This document shows positions 17,040-25,167 of a DNA stretch of 64,000 bases, piece by piece. The translations under genes and the position numbers were made by a program. Position 1 is the stretch's first letter; every line of letters begins with the position of its first letter. The notes beneath the pieces are model-generated. The model did no database searches and was not told the DNA's origin. It saw only the letters and a program-made list of their open reading frames with translations. The stretch covers positions 62,001 to 126,000 of the forward strand of contig NZ_WXTX01000010.1 of the NCBI RefSeq assembly GCF_009848685.1. The letters run 5' to 3'. This DNA is from Andreprevotia sp. IGB-42. GTDB lineage: Bacteria; Pseudomonadota; Gammaproteobacteria; Burkholderiales; Chitinibacteraceae.

Positions 17040-17566
17040 TGCGGGATGACTTGCGCGATACCTGGCAGCTGCTGGGCATCAGCGAAGCAGTATTCGCCGC
17101 CAAAGCGCTGCAGGTTTACGAGGAAGCCGGCGAACTGGTGGACGTGGAAACCGGCGACGATGGGCGCGTCTGGCAACTGGTACCCGCCGCCGCCAATGCG
17201 TGGTTACGCATGCAGGCCGCTGCCGCACGGAAGGGCATCACACTGCGCATCGCTTCCGCCTACCGCAGCAGTGCCCGGCAAACCGAACTGATACAGCGCA
17301 AGCTTGCCGCCGGCGAACCCATCGACAACATCCTGCAGGTCCTGGCCCCACCGGGCTGCAGCGAACACCACACCGGCCGCGCGGTGGATATTTACCAGCC
17401 GGGCGGGCCGGTAGCCGAAGCGGCGTTCGAGGAAACCGGCGCATTTGCCTGGCTGGCAACGCATGCGGGTGAGCATGGTTTTACGCTGTCCTTCCCGCGC
17501 GGCAACGCGCAGGGCTATGTGTACGAGCCATGGCACTGGTGCTATCGGGGCACGGGCGACGTATGA
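17039..17566 (+). CDS. VanY-type D,D/L,D-carboxypeptidase domain protein without signal peptide
   Basis: A 175-residue zinc peptidase of the VanY/M15 family: SAYRSSARQ (73-81), SEHHTGRAVD (108-117, zinc His/Asp) and EPWHW (163-167, catalytic Glu and zinc His). The family trims D-Ala or other residues from peptidoglycan peptides. The N-terminus ([14 protein letters not shown]) is not a signal peptide or membrane anchor, so the enzyme is predicted to be cytosolic, perhaps acting on recycled muropeptides. The start lies in a TGATG overlap with parC, so translation is coupled to topoisomerase IV. A bidirectional terminator follows. Confidence 0.88.
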   Translation: MRDDLRDTWQLLGISEAVFAAKALQVYEEAGELVDVETGDDGRVWQLVPAAANAWLRMQAAAARKGITLRIASAYRSSARQTELIQRKLAAGEPIDNILQVLAPPGCSEHHTGRAVDIYQPGGPVAEAAFEETGAFAWLATHAGEHGFTLSFPRGNAQGYVYEPWHWCYRGTGDV

Positions 17567-17568
17567 AA

Positions 17569-17593
17569 AAAACGGCGCTCAAGGCGCCGTTTT
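17569..17593. terminator. Bidirectional rho-independent terminator
   Basis: Stem AAAACGGCGC / GCGCCGTTTT with a 5-base loop, flanked by A-run on the left and T-run on the right, so it can serve both the parC operon (+) and the DUF1993 gene (-), which converge here. Confidence 0.88.
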
Positions 17594-17611
17594 CATTGGG
17601 GGGAGATCTGT

Positions 17612-18115
17612 TCAGACGCCGCCGAGGTAATCCGTCTTGCCCAGCGGCAAACCGATGTGACGCAGGATTGCGTACGTGGTGGTCACGTGGAAGTACACGT
17701 TCGGCAGCGCGTAGTGCACCAGGTAGAACTCGCCTTCCAGCGGCTTCTCCGGCATCCATGGCAGGATCACCTGTTTGCCGGCAACATCGTTCAACGCATC
17801 GGCAGGGATGCCCTTGAGGTAGGCCAGCGTGGATTCGATGCGTGCCTTCAATTGCACAAAGCTGGTTTCGTCATCGGCAAAGCGCGGTGCATCGATACCG
17901 GTGAGGCGCGCAATCGAACCCTTGGCCTGGTCGGTGGCGATCTGGAACTGCTTGATCAGCGGCAGCATGCTCGGGTACAGCCGCGTTTGCAGCAGCACGC
18001 CTTCGTCGATATTGTTGGCAGCGCTGAACGCAATGGCCTTGTCGATGATGGGCAGCAGATTGCCCAGCATGCGGGAATAGACCGGAATGGAAATCTGGTA
18101 GTAGGACAGGTTCAC
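17612..18115 (-). CDS. DUF1993-family protein
   Basis: A 167-residue protein that resembles the DUF1993 family (helical bundle, DinB-like in outline): NLSYYQISIPVYSRMLGNLL at the start, FVQLKARIESTLAYL in the middle and a C-terminal FYLVHYALPNVYFHVTTTYA. The function of the family is not known. The frame is open another 75 codons upstream, but the GTG at 18115 has AAGGAG six bases before it. Single gene, sharing the terminator at 17569. Confidence 0.85.
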   Translation of the reverse strand: MNLSYYQISIPVYSRMLGNLLPIIDKAIAFSAANNIDEGVLLQTRLYPSMLPLIKQFQIATDQAKGSIARLTGIDAPRFADDETSFVQLKARIESTLAYLKGIPADALNDVAGKQVILPWMPEKPLEGEFYLVHYALPNVYFHVTTTYAILRHIGLPLGKTDYLGGV

Positions 18116-18258
18116 AACAACTCCTTGGGTCTTGGGTCGGGAATGCAGTTTGAAACGATGCAACGATGATTTGCGCCGACAAGTGGCCTGATGTTTTTGC
18201 CGGGATGACCCGATATAACCATCAGGGCGGGCAACAAACCGCCATGGAGGATCAACCG

Positions 18259-18429
18259 ATGCGCTTTGCCATACACCCGGTGTGGAATACCACCGCATCA
18301 CCAAGCACGCTGCGCTACGGCCTGTATCTGGTTGGCACACAGGGCGAGCGCGAAGTTGCCCGCGCGGATTCCATGCCCATCATCGAACAGCTGCGCAATG
18401 CCTTGCTATCCTGTATGAGCCGGCCATAG
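18259..18429 (+). CDS. Small ORF of unknown function (56 residues)
   Basis: ATG at 18259 is preceded by GGAGG at about 9 bases (ATGGAGGATCAACCG), a credible ribosome-binding site. The product reads MRFAIHPVWNTTASPSTLRY and ends ALLSCMSRP. The frame also has an upstream ATG at 18166. No domain is recognised. It may be real, because the ribosome site is good and the gap between the neighbours would otherwise be ~320 bases. Confidence 0.4.
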   Translation: MRFAIHPVWNTTASPSTLRYGLYLVGTQGEREVARADSMPIIEQLRNALLSCMSRP

Positions 18430-18440
18430 ACTGGGCAGCC

Positions 18441-19016
18441 TTAACCGATATTGAACGCTTCCAGTGTTGCCAGCGCACCATGCAGCTGAGGCTGGCCCTC
18501 CAGCCACTGATGTACGGCAGCCGCAGCCGCATCCGGCGCTACGCTATCGGTACTGATTTCAAAATCATAAATCATGTGTTCATGCACGCGGTGATACTCC
18601 CACTGTGCAGAGCCCTGTGCCCGGTCACCACGCTGCCGCTCCCGCGTCTGCAGCGTATCCAGACCGCAATGCACAGCCACCAGCGCCTGGCTGTAACCCG
18701 CCAGCTCGGTCAGCAACTCGCGCTTTTCTTCCTTGTCGCACCATGCGTTATCGATGATCAGCTTCAGGCCCGCCTGCAGCAGGCTGGGCAATGCATAGTG
18801 ATAGGCGCGCACCAGCGCGGCCCAGTCATAGCCATTGCGGGTGATGATCTCGCCACGCTGCATTTTCAGCAGGTCTGAAGGCGGCAGGGCATACAGGATG
18901 CTGTCGATGCTGAAATTCAGATACTGCTCGCTCAGCCGTTCCTGCAGCGCATGTGCCAGCGCGCTCTTGCCGGAAGAACTGGTACCGTTCAATACGATGA
19001 CTTGCGGAAGACTCAT
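18441..19016 (-). CDS. Chloramphenicol phosphotransferase-like P-loop kinase
   Basis: A 191-residue P-loop protein: MSLPQVIVLNGTSSSGKSAL holds the Walker A motif (GTSSSGKS, residues 10-17). DNAWCDKEEKRELL and the segment VHCGLDTLQTRERQRGDRAQGSAQ resemble the lid region of chloramphenicol phosphotransferase (CPT)-like proteins. The start at 19016 follows AGGAA. Whether it gives drug resistance cannot be told; many CPT-like proteins are uncharacterised small-molecule kinases. parS site 4 lies 28 bases upstream. Confidence 0.8.
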   Translation of the reverse strand: MSLPQVIVLNGTSSSGKSALAHALQERLSEQYLNFSIDSILYALPPSDLLKMQRGEIITRNGYDWAALVRAYHYALPSLLQAGLKLIIDNAWCDKEEKRELLTELAGYSQALVAVHCGLDTLQTRERQRGDRAQGSAQWEYHRVHEHMIYDFEISTDSVAPDAAAAAVHQWLEGQPQLHGALATLEAFNIG

Positions 19017-19043
19017 CAACACGATTCCTGATACGGCCAATGT

Positions 19044-19059
19044 TGTTTCACGTGAAACA
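19044..19059. other. parS site 4, at the thiE stop codon
   Basis: TGTTTCACGTGAAACA is a perfect 16-base palindrome and a full match to the parS consensus. It covers the thiE stop codon (TGA at 19048-19050, minus strand) and lies just upstream of the CPT-like gene. Confidence 0.93.
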
Positions 19060-19653
19060 CGCGCTGAAGCGGCGCGCGGCAGCGTTGATATCCGGCGCTT
19101 CGAACAACGCGCCAATCACCGCGATGCTGTCAGCACCCGCAGCAACCACCATTGCGGCGTTGGCGGTGTTGATACCGCCAATGGCCACGCGCGGCACACC
19201 CAGCCCGGCTGCCTGACCAAACAGATCCAGCGCAGCAGGCACCGCCTGCGGCTTGGTCGCGGATGGAAACACTGCGCCAAATGCGATGTAATCGGCACCG
19301 GCTGCTACTGCCGCACGCGCAAACTCGATGCGGTCATAACACGATGCACCCAACAGCTTGCCAGCCGGCAAGCGCGCGCGCGCGGCGGCCAGATCGCCAT
19401 CGCCACCGCCCAGGTGCACGCCATCGGCATCCACCGCCAATGCCAGTGCGACATCATCATTGATGATGAAGATCGCACCGTGGCGCTGCGCCAGCGCGCA
19501 CAACGCCCGTGCTTGCTCCAGCGCCAGCGCTGCATCGGCCAGTTTGTTGCGGTACTGCAGGGTGGTCGCACCGCCGGCCAGCGCAGTTTCACACGCAGTG
19601 ACGAGGCGTGGGGTATCAAGCCAATCCGGTGTGATCGCGTACAAGCCGCGCAT
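19048..19653 (-). CDS. thiE: Thiamine-phosphate synthase
   Basis: A 201-residue TIM-barrel enzyme that joins HMP pyrophosphate and thiazole phosphate to make thiamine monophosphate. Signatures: LYAITPDWL at the start, LQYRNK (family QxR segment), IINDDVALALAVDADGVHLG (INDD ... GVHLGQ-type phosphate site), GASCYDRIEFARA and DYIAFGAVFPSATK. The Gln of GVHLGQ is Gly here (GVHLGGGDGDLAAAR). The ATG is in a TGATG overlap with thiD, and the stop codon lies within parS site 4. Confidence 0.93.
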   Translation of the reverse strand: MRGLYAITPDWLDTPRLVTACETALAGGATTLQYRNKLADAALALEQARALCALAQRHGAIFIINDDVALALAVDADGVHLGGGDGDLAAARARLPAGKLLGASCYDRIEFARAAVAAGADYIAFGAVFPSATKPQAVPAALDLFGQAAGLGVPRVAIGGINTANAAMVVAAGADSIAVIGALFEAPDINAAARRFSACFT

Positions 19654-20666
19654 CAGGCACCCTTGGCGCTGATCTGATCCGCTGCGTGGTCTGGCGCAGC
19701 ATCGCTCGCAGCATCGGCTGCCGCAGCATCGGCTGCCGCAGCATCGGCTGCCGCAGCATCGGCTGCGGCGTCATCGGCGGCCGCATCGCCGTCCTGCGTT
19801 GCCGCATCCGCTTCGGCCTTGGCCACATCTTCAGCCAGTGCGGCAGCTACTTCCTCATCAGACGGGCGCGCCCAGAACATGCGGTCCGGAATGATCTGGC
19901 CCATGCCGGGGCGGAAGCCGCCAGACAACGCTTGCCAGGTATATTCCTGCGCATCGCGCACTGCCTGGCTGAGTTCTACGCCACTGGCAATCGCGCCGGC
20001 AATCGCTGCGGTCAGCGTGCAGCCTGCACCGTGGAAGCTGCCGGGCAGGCGGTCCCAGCTATCCGCGCGCACGCGGCCGTTGCCGCTGAACAGCGTGTTG
20101 GTGACCTTGGGCGTGTTCTCGTGCGTGCCGGTGATCAGCACGTATTCGCAGCCGCAATTGAGCATGCGCTGCGCTGCGGCATCGAGCGGCATATCTTCCT
20201 GCTCGTCCGCATCATCGCTGGCCAGCCGGCGTGCCTCGATGCTGTTCGGCGTCACGATCAGCGTATGCGGCAGCAATAGCTCGCGCATGGCGGCAATCAG
20301 CTCATCGGTGGAATATTCATCACTCTCGCCGCTGGACAATACCGGCTCCAGAATCAGCGGGATTTCCGGGTAATCGGAAGCGATCTCCGCGATCACCGTG
20401 AGGTTTTCTATGCTGCCGACAAGGCCCACCTTGATGGCATCGATGCGCATGTCTTCCAGGATCAGCCTGGCCTGGTCTTCCAGCCAGTCGGGTTCAACCG
20501 GCTGGAATTCCTGCAGGCCGGCGCTGTCCTGCACCGCAATGGCCGTGATGACGGGTAGCGGATGGCAGCCCAGCGAGGCCAGCGCCAGGATGTCTGCAGT
20601 CAGGCCAGTGCCGCCGGAAGGATCATTGCCGGCAAATACAAGAACGAGCGGGGGAGTGGGATTCAT
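19653..20666 (-). CDS. thiD: Hydroxymethylpyrimidine (phosphate) kinase with Ala/Asp-rich tail
   Basis: A 337-residue ribokinase-fold enzyme that phosphorylates HMP and HMP-P for thiamine synthesis. PLVLVFAGNDPSGGTGL begins the substrate site, and the anion hole/catalytic region is PGSFHGAGCTLTAAIAGAIA. ThiD proteins are usually ~265-275 residues; this one has ~60 extra residues after the kinase core, almost only Ala and Asp (units of AAAAD), encoded by 15-base tandem repeats. The tail is probably disordered and acidic. Translationally coupled to thiE. Confidence 0.92.
   Translation of the reverse strand: MNPTPPLVLVFAGNDPSGGTGLTADILALASLGCHPLPVITAIAVQDSAGLQEFQPVEPDWLEDQARLILEDMRIDAIKVGLVGSIENLTVIAEIASDYPEIPLILEPVLSSGESDEYSTDELIAAMRELLLPHTLIVTPNSIEARRLASDDADEQEDMPLDAAAQRMLNCGCEYVLITGTHENTPKVTNTLFSGNGRVRADSWDRLPGSFHGAGCTLTAAIAGAIASGVELSQAVRDAQEYTWQALSGGFRPGMGQIIPDRMFWARPSDEEVAAALAEDVAKAEADAATQDGDAAADDAAADAAAADAAAADAAAADAASDAAPDHAADQISAKGA
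19711..19770. repeat. 15-base tandem repeat in the thiD tail
   Basis: Three perfect copies of GCATCGGCTGCCGCA (19711-19755) and a partial fourth. The unit is 5 codons, so copy-number change would keep the reading frame and only alter tail length. Confidence 0.9.
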
Positions 20667-20693
20667 GCCGGGGAGACTTCGAGGGGTTTGGAG

Positions 20694-20709
20694 TAGAATT
20701 CCGATTCTA
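20694..20709. promoter_or_regulatory. Palindrome in the thiD-rubredoxin divergent promoter region
   Basis: TAGAATTCCGATTCTA: perfect 6-bp arms around TCCG in the 66-base gap between the divergent thiD and rubredoxin starts. It could be an operator; the left arm TAGAAT also resembles a -10 hexamer. Confidence 0.4.
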
Positions 20710-20732
20710 AACCAGCCAGGAATGCACTCCGA

Positions 20733-20897
20733 ATGAAAAAGTACATGTGTTTGATTTGCGGCTTCATTTACGACGAAGCAGAGGGCCGCCCCGAAGACGG
20801 CTTGGCGCCTGGCACGCTGTGGGACGATGTGCCGATCAACTGGACCTGTCCGGATTGCGGTGCACGCAAGGACGATTTCGAGATGGTCGTGATCTGA
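20733..20897 (+). CDS. Rubredoxin
   Basis: A 54-residue iron protein: [18 protein letters not shown] ... [18 protein letters not shown]. The two CxxCG motifs (CLICG, CPDCG) bind one Fe in a Cys4 site; it carries single electrons between redox partners in the cytosol. The length is typical. It starts 66 bases from thiD on the opposite strand, an arrangement seen in other betaproteobacteria (recollection, not searched). The next gene follows after 26 bases. Confidence 0.95.
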   Translation: MKKYMCLICGFIYDEAEGRPEDGLAPGTLWDDVPINWTCPDCGARKDDFEMVVI

Positions 20898-20923
20898 TCA
20901 CCAATCAAGTACGGAGAATGCGG

Positions 20924-21817
20924 ATGAAGAAATTGTTGTTGGCGACCAGTGTCGCCGCGCTGATGGCCGGTACGCTGGCTGGCTGCCAGAACGTCAGCAC
21001 CACAGGTGCCGGCGCTACCAATGTGAACCGCTCGCAGAACATGAGCATGCTGCTGTCAGAGCAGGATGTGGAAAAGATGTCTGCCGCGTCGTACCAGGAA
21101 ACGCTGCAGAAAGCGCGTGCACAGGGCGTCCTCAACAGCAATACCGCGATGACCGCTCGGGTACGCGCCATTGCCAGCCGCATCATTCCGCAAACCGGCG
21201 TGTTCCGCCCGGATGCACCCAAGTGGGCATGGGAAGTAAACGTGGAAAACAGCCCCGAGCTCAATGCCTACTGCATGGCCGGCGGCAAGATCATGTTCTA
21301 TTCCGGCATCATCACCCAGCTCAAGCTCACCGATGATGAAATTGCCCAGATCATGGGCCACGAAATCAGCCATGCATTGCGCGAACACAGCCGCGAGCGC
21401 ATGAGCGAGGCCTACAACAAGCAGCTGGCCATGCAGGGCGTATCGCTGCTGACCGGTGGCAAGTACGACGGTTACATGGATATGGCTGATCAATTGATCG
21501 AAGTAGGCTACAGCCTGCCCAACAGCCGCACGCATGAATCGGAAGCCGATACCATGGGCCTGGAGCTGGCCGCACGTGCCGGCTACAAGCCTCAAGCCGC
21601 TGTCACGCTATGGCAGAAGATGGCTGCGGCCAACCAGGGCAAGCCGCCGGAATTCCTCTCCACCCACCCGTCCGACGCCACGCGCATCCGTGATCTGCAA
21701 GCCAAGATTCCCAATGTGCAGCCTCTGTACGATGCCGCAGCGGCCCAGCCGCAAGCCGCCAACGGCGCAGTCAAACCGGCCAGCGTTGCAGCACCGGCCA
21801 AGAAAAAGAAGAAATAA
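20924..21817 (+). CDS. M48-family metalloprotease lipoprotein
   Basis: A 297-residue zinc protease. Lipoprotein signal peptide MKKLLLATSVAALMAGTLAG with Cys21 in the lipobox LAGC. Zinc motif HEISH at 146-150 and third ligand in HESEAD (204-209). Related to LoiP/YggG and BepA, periplasmic quality-control proteases for outer-membrane proteins. GGAG lies 7 bases before the ATG at 20924; an ATG at 20918 is an alternative. The tail is Ala/Lys rich (PAKKKKK). The next gene begins 4 bases after the stop. Confidence 0.9.
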   Translation: MKKLLLATSVAALMAGTLAGCQNVSTTGAGATNVNRSQNMSMLLSEQDVEKMSAASYQETLQKARAQGVLNSNTAMTARVRAIASRIIPQTGVFRPDAPKWAWEVNVENSPELNAYCMAGGKIMFYSGIITQLKLTDDEIAQIMGHEISHALREHSRERMSEAYNKQLAMQGVSLLTGGKYDGYMDMADQLIEVGYSLPNSRTHESEADTMGLELAARAGYKPQAAVTLWQKMAAANQGKPPEFLSTHPSDATRIRDLQAKIPNVQPLYDAAAAQPQAANGAVKPASVAAPAKKKKK

Positions 21818-21820
21818 GCG

Positions 21821-22243
21821 ATGGCGTGGGTGAAGGCGTTTCATATCATCTTCGTGGTGAGCTGGTTCGCCGGCCTGTTTTACCTGCCCAGGCTGTTTGT
21901 AAACCACGCACAGGTCGAGGATACGACCACGCGCGCGCGGTTGGCGTTGATGGAGCGCAAACTGCTGCGCTTCATGACGCCGCTGGCCGTGCTGGCCGTG
22001 GCATTCGGGGCGTGGACCTGGTCTTACTATGGCTTTGCCTCCGGCCCCGGCTGGCGCTGGATGCACGCCAAGCTCACGCTGGTGTTGCTGCTGATCGGCT
22101 ATCACGGCTGGTGCTGGAAACTGCACGCTGATTTTGCCCGGGGTCACAATACGCGCAGCCACGTGTGGTACCGCGTGTTCAACGAATTGCCGGTGCTGGC
22201 GCTGTTTGCGATCGTGATCCTGGTTGTGGTGAAGCCGTTTTGA
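21821..22243 (+). CDS. hemJ: HemJ-type (UPF0093) membrane protein, probable protoporphyrinogen oxidase
   Basis: A 140-residue membrane protein with four hydrophobic segments. WVKAFHIIFVVSWFAGLFYLPRLF at the start and HAKLTLVLLLIGYHGW in the third segment are the HemJ signatures (conserved His and Lys). HemJ oxidises protoporphyrinogen IX in bacteria that lack HemG/HemY. hemL lies 1.5 kb downstream, which supports a heme role. The start is 3 bases after the M48 stop; the stop overlaps the next TTG (TTGA). Confidence 0.9.
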   Translation: MAWVKAFHIIFVVSWFAGLFYLPRLFVNHAQVEDTTTRARLALMERKLLRFMTPLAVLAVAFGAWTWSYYGFASGPGWRWMHAKLTLVLLLIGYHGWCWKLHADFARGHNTRSHVWYRVFNELPVLALFAIVILVVVKPF

Positions 22244-23310
22244 TCAGGGGGCTAGGGCGATTTTTCATCCGCATGCTGGTGTGGCTGGGCTGGGCACTGG
22301 CAGCGCTGCTGACGGTGATCGTGATGATTGCCGTGCGCAACCAGTTTGATGAGCCACTGGATGCGAAAACGCAAGCCTGGCTAAAGCTGCAGCTGCAGAC
22401 GGTGCCACCGGAGCAGAACGGCTTTTACTATCTGTATGGATTTTCGGCAGCAAAAGGCAACCCTGCGATTGCGGGCAAGGCCTGGCTTGACCAGCTGCAA
22501 ACAGCCCGTAACGAGATCAAGTACAAGCCATTGATAAATTGCCCGGAAAAAGATGGGCCGTGCCTCACTCATGTGCTTGAACATAGCGTGGCGTATCGAC
22601 AGCGATTGGCCGAAAACGAAATCCTGCTTGATCGCTACCGCACCTTGCTTGCATACAGCCAGTTCGACGAGGTACTCGGTTCAATCGATACCAATGCACC
22701 CAATAGCAGCGTCGGCTATACGGCCAATCTCTACCGGGCGCAGATTGCGCTGGATTATGCCGCCGGCAACACTGTTGCCAACCAGCATCTGCTGAGCAAC
22801 CTGCGTTTCTGGATCATGGCTTTGAAGGGCAGCCGCGCTACGCTGATGGCAATGGTCGCCACCGCTCAAGTAAAACGTACCTTGCGGCTGATTGATGATT
22901 TGCAACTGGAGAACCCCGATACATTGAGGCCCATCAGGAAAGAATTGCGCACATTGATGGCGGAACTGCTCCGGATCGATACACGGGCATTGATTGCACA
23001 GACCCAGCGCAGCGAATTCTACAAAATGGGGCCGGGATGGGAAAAAGAATCAGTGCACTTGGGGGTTTTTTCGCTTTTCTACCAAGCAAATGCAACACGA
23101 AACACGCTCAGACCCTATTTCGAGTTTCCGCGCGCCGTTAGCGTCAAGCCATGCAAACCGGTAGACGTCGTTTTCAATCCCATCAACCCGGTAGGTAGGA
23201 TATTGATCTGTGAAGTAACACGATACGACATTCAGAAATGCCTCGTGAAAATAGAAAATATCCAGCGTACCGCCGGACGCTTGAACAACGCCTTGCAAGA
23301 GCAGCACTGA
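22240..23310 (+). CDS. Membrane-anchored hypothetical protein
   Basis: A ~356-residue protein. The proposed TTG start at 22240 overlaps the hemJ stop and gives a basic N-terminus (IRGLGRFFIR) before one transmembrane segment (MLVWLGWALAALLTVIVMIA), which fits an inside-positive anchor; ATG 22273 is the alternative. The rest is periplasmic and largely helical, with cysteines in INCPEKDGPCLTHV and in CKP/ICEV near the end that could form disulfides. No known domain was recognised. The following gene is coupled by TGATG. Codon use is less GC-rich than its neighbours. Confidence 0.7.
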   Translation: MIRGLGRFFIRMLVWLGWALAALLTVIVMIAVRNQFDEPLDAKTQAWLKLQLQTVPPEQNGFYYLYGFSAAKGNPAIAGKAWLDQLQTARNEIKYKPLINCPEKDGPCLTHVLEHSVAYRQRLAENEILLDRYRTLLAYSQFDEVLGSIDTNAPNSSVGYTANLYRAQIALDYAAGNTVANQHLLSNLRFWIMALKGSRATLMAMVATAQVKRTLRLIDDLQLENPDTLRPIRKELRTLMAELLRIDTRALIAQTQRSEFYKMGPGWEKESVHLGVFSLFYQANATRNTLRPYFEFPRAVSVKPCKPVDVVFNPINPVGRILICEVTRYDIQKCLVKIENIQRTAGRLNNALQEQH

Positions 23311-23771
23311 TGGCCACCGAAATCGAACGTAAATTCCTGCTTGCCAATGATAGTTGGCGCAACGATGTGCAAGCGGCAAGCCGCATCGCACAGGGTTACC
23401 TGAATACCGATCCGGAACGCACGGTGCGCGTGCGCATCAAGGGCGCGCAGGGCTATCTGACCATCAAGGGCAGGAACAGCGGCATCAGCCGCGCCGAATT
23501 CGAATACGAGGTACCGCTGGCGGATGCCGAAGCAATGCTGGCGCTATGTCCGCAGGTGCTGGATAAAACCCGTCACCTGGTGGAATTTGCCGGTTTCACC
23601 TGGGAAATCGATGAATTCCATGGCGACAACGCCGGCCTCGTGGTCGCGGAGATCGAACTGCCCACTGAAAGCACCGCGTTCGATCGTCCAGCGTGGCTGG
23701 GCCAGGAAGTCTCCGGCGAGGCCTGCTATTACAACAGTGCGCTGTCCACTCACCCCTACAAGAACTGGTAA
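23310..23771 (+). CDS. CYTH-domain protein (triphosphatase-like)
   Basis: A 153-residue CYTH protein. The signature ExExK is at residues 4-8 ([11 protein letters not shown]), and the later strands carry alternating charged residues ([22 protein letters not shown]) that line the tunnel for triphosphate and divalent metal. Similar bacterial proteins hydrolyse inorganic triphosphate. The ATG is in a TGATG overlap with the upstream gene; the frame extends upstream but those codons overlap that gene. Confidence 0.9.
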   Translation: MATEIERKFLLANDSWRNDVQAASRIAQGYLNTDPERTVRVRIKGAQGYLTIKGRNSGISRAEFEYEVPLADAEAMLALCPQVLDKTRHLVEFAGFTWEIDEFHGDNAGLVVAEIELPTESTAFDRPAWLGQEVSGEACYYNSALSTHPYKNW

Positions 23772-23778
23772 TCCGCTC

Positions 23779-25059
23779 ATGACTACTGCCAACCGCAATG
23801 AACAGCTTTTCGAACGTGCCCGCAAACATATCCCGGGCGGGGTCAATTCCCCGGTCCGCGCTTTTGGCTCGGTCGGCGGTACGCCACGTTTTTTCACCCG
23901 TGGCGAGGGCGCCTATGTGTGGGATGCCGATGGCAAGCAGTACATCGATTACGTCGGCTCTTGGGGGCCGTTGATCCTCGGTCACGCGCACCCGGCCGTG
24001 ATTGAAGCCGTCACGCGGGCAGCGCAGCTGGGGCTGAGCTTCGGTGCACCGACCGAAGCCGAAATCGATCTGGCTGATCTGCTGTGCGCATTGCTGCCTT
24101 CGCTGGAACAGGTACGGCTGGTTTCCAGCGGGACCGAAGCCACCATGAGTGCCATCCGCCTGGCACGCGGCTTTACAGGCCGCGATAAACTGATCAAGTT
24201 CGAGGGCTGTTACCACGGCCATGCCGACAGCCTGCTGGTCAAGGCCGGTTCCGGCCTCCTGACCTTCGGCAACCCGTCGTCTGCCGGCGTGCCGGCAGCA
24301 GTGGCCGCCGATACCATCGTTTTGCCCTACAACGATGTTGCCGCGCTGGAAGCACTGTTTGCCGAAAAGGGCAGCGAGATTGCCGCGCTGATCGTCGAAC
24401 CGGTTGCCGGCAATATGAACCTGGTACAGGCCAGCCCGGCATTCGTCGCGGCGATGCGCAAGCTGACCCACGATCATGGCGCGTTGCTGATTTACGATGA
24501 AGTGATGACGGGTTTCCGCGTAGGCCTGCAGTGCGCGCAGGGCCTGCATGGCATCACGCCGGATCTGACCTGCCTGGGCAAAGTGATCGGGGGTGGCATG
24601 CCATTGGCCGCATTTGGCGGCCGCGCCGACATCATGAACAAGCTGGCGCCGCTGGGCCCGGTATACCAGGCCGGTACCTTGTCGGGCAATCCGGTGGCGG
24701 TGGCTGCCGGCATCGCCACGCTGGGCATACTCAGCCAGCCGGGTTTCTTCGAGCAACTGGCCGAGCGCACGCAGTTTCTGTGTGACGGTTTGAGCAACGC
24801 AGCGCGTGAAGCAGGCGTGGCATTTTCCACCCAGGCAGTTGGCGGCATGTTCGGCATCTACTTCAGCGCACACGCACCACAATCCTATGCCCAGGTCATG
24901 GCATCAGACCGGGAAGCGTTCAACCGCTTCTTCCATGCGATGCTGGAGCAAGGCGTCTACCTTGCACCATCGGCATTCGAAGCGGGATTTGTATCGATGC
25001 AACATCAGATGCACGATCTGGAGCAAACCATTGCTACCGCTCGGCGGATATTTGGCTGA
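23779..25059 (+). CDS. hemL: Glutamate-1-semialdehyde 2,1-aminomutase
   Basis: A 426-residue PLP enzyme that converts glutamate-1-semialdehyde into 5-aminolevulinate for heme synthesis (C5 pathway). [18 protein letters not shown] at 17-34, [10 protein letters not shown] (116-125), [11 protein letters not shown] (239-249) and the PLP-lysine K268 in [10 protein letters not shown]. Length and order match the family. The start ([14 protein letters not shown]) lies 7 bases after the CYTH stop. A terminator follows. Confidence 0.96.
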   Translation: MTTANRNEQLFERARKHIPGGVNSPVRAFGSVGGTPRFFTRGEGAYVWDADGKQYIDYVGSWGPLILGHAHPAVIEAVTRAAQLGLSFGAPTEAEIDLADLLCALLPSLEQVRLVSSGTEATMSAIRLARGFTGRDKLIKFEGCYHGHADSLLVKAGSGLLTFGNPSSAGVPAAVAADTIVLPYNDVAALEALFAEKGSEIAALIVEPVAGNMNLVQASPAFVAAMRKLTHDHGALLIYDEVMTGFRVGLQCAQGLHGITPDLTCLGKVIGGGMPLAAFGGRADIMNKLAPLGPVYQAGTLSGNPVAVAAGIATLGILSQPGFFEQLAERTQFLCDGLSNAAREAGVAFSTQAVGGMFGIYFSAHAPQSYAQVMASDREAFNRFFHAMLEQGVYLAPSAFEAGFVSMQHQMHDLEQTIATARRIFG

Positions 25060-25076
25060 ATATTGACCAGACAGCA

Positions 25077-25100
25077 CCCCGGCAACGAATTGCCGGGGTT
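25077..25100 (+). terminator. hemL terminator
   Basis: Perfect 9-bp stem CCCCGGCAA / TTGCCGGGG with CGAA tetraloop, followed by only a short T-run (TTATCCTT); 17 bases after the hemL stop. Confidence 0.75.
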
Positions 25101-25149
25101 ATCCTTACAAGTTCTGCAGCCGCAGTAGACAGAAGCGGGTATCGGTAGT

Positions 25150-25167
25150 CGAATATCATAATATTCG
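25150..25167. promoter_or_regulatory. AT-rich palindrome upstream of the pilin genes
   Basis: CGAATATCATAATATTCG: perfect 7-bp arms around CATA, an operator-like dyad about 420 bases upstream of fimT. Confidence 0.35.
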
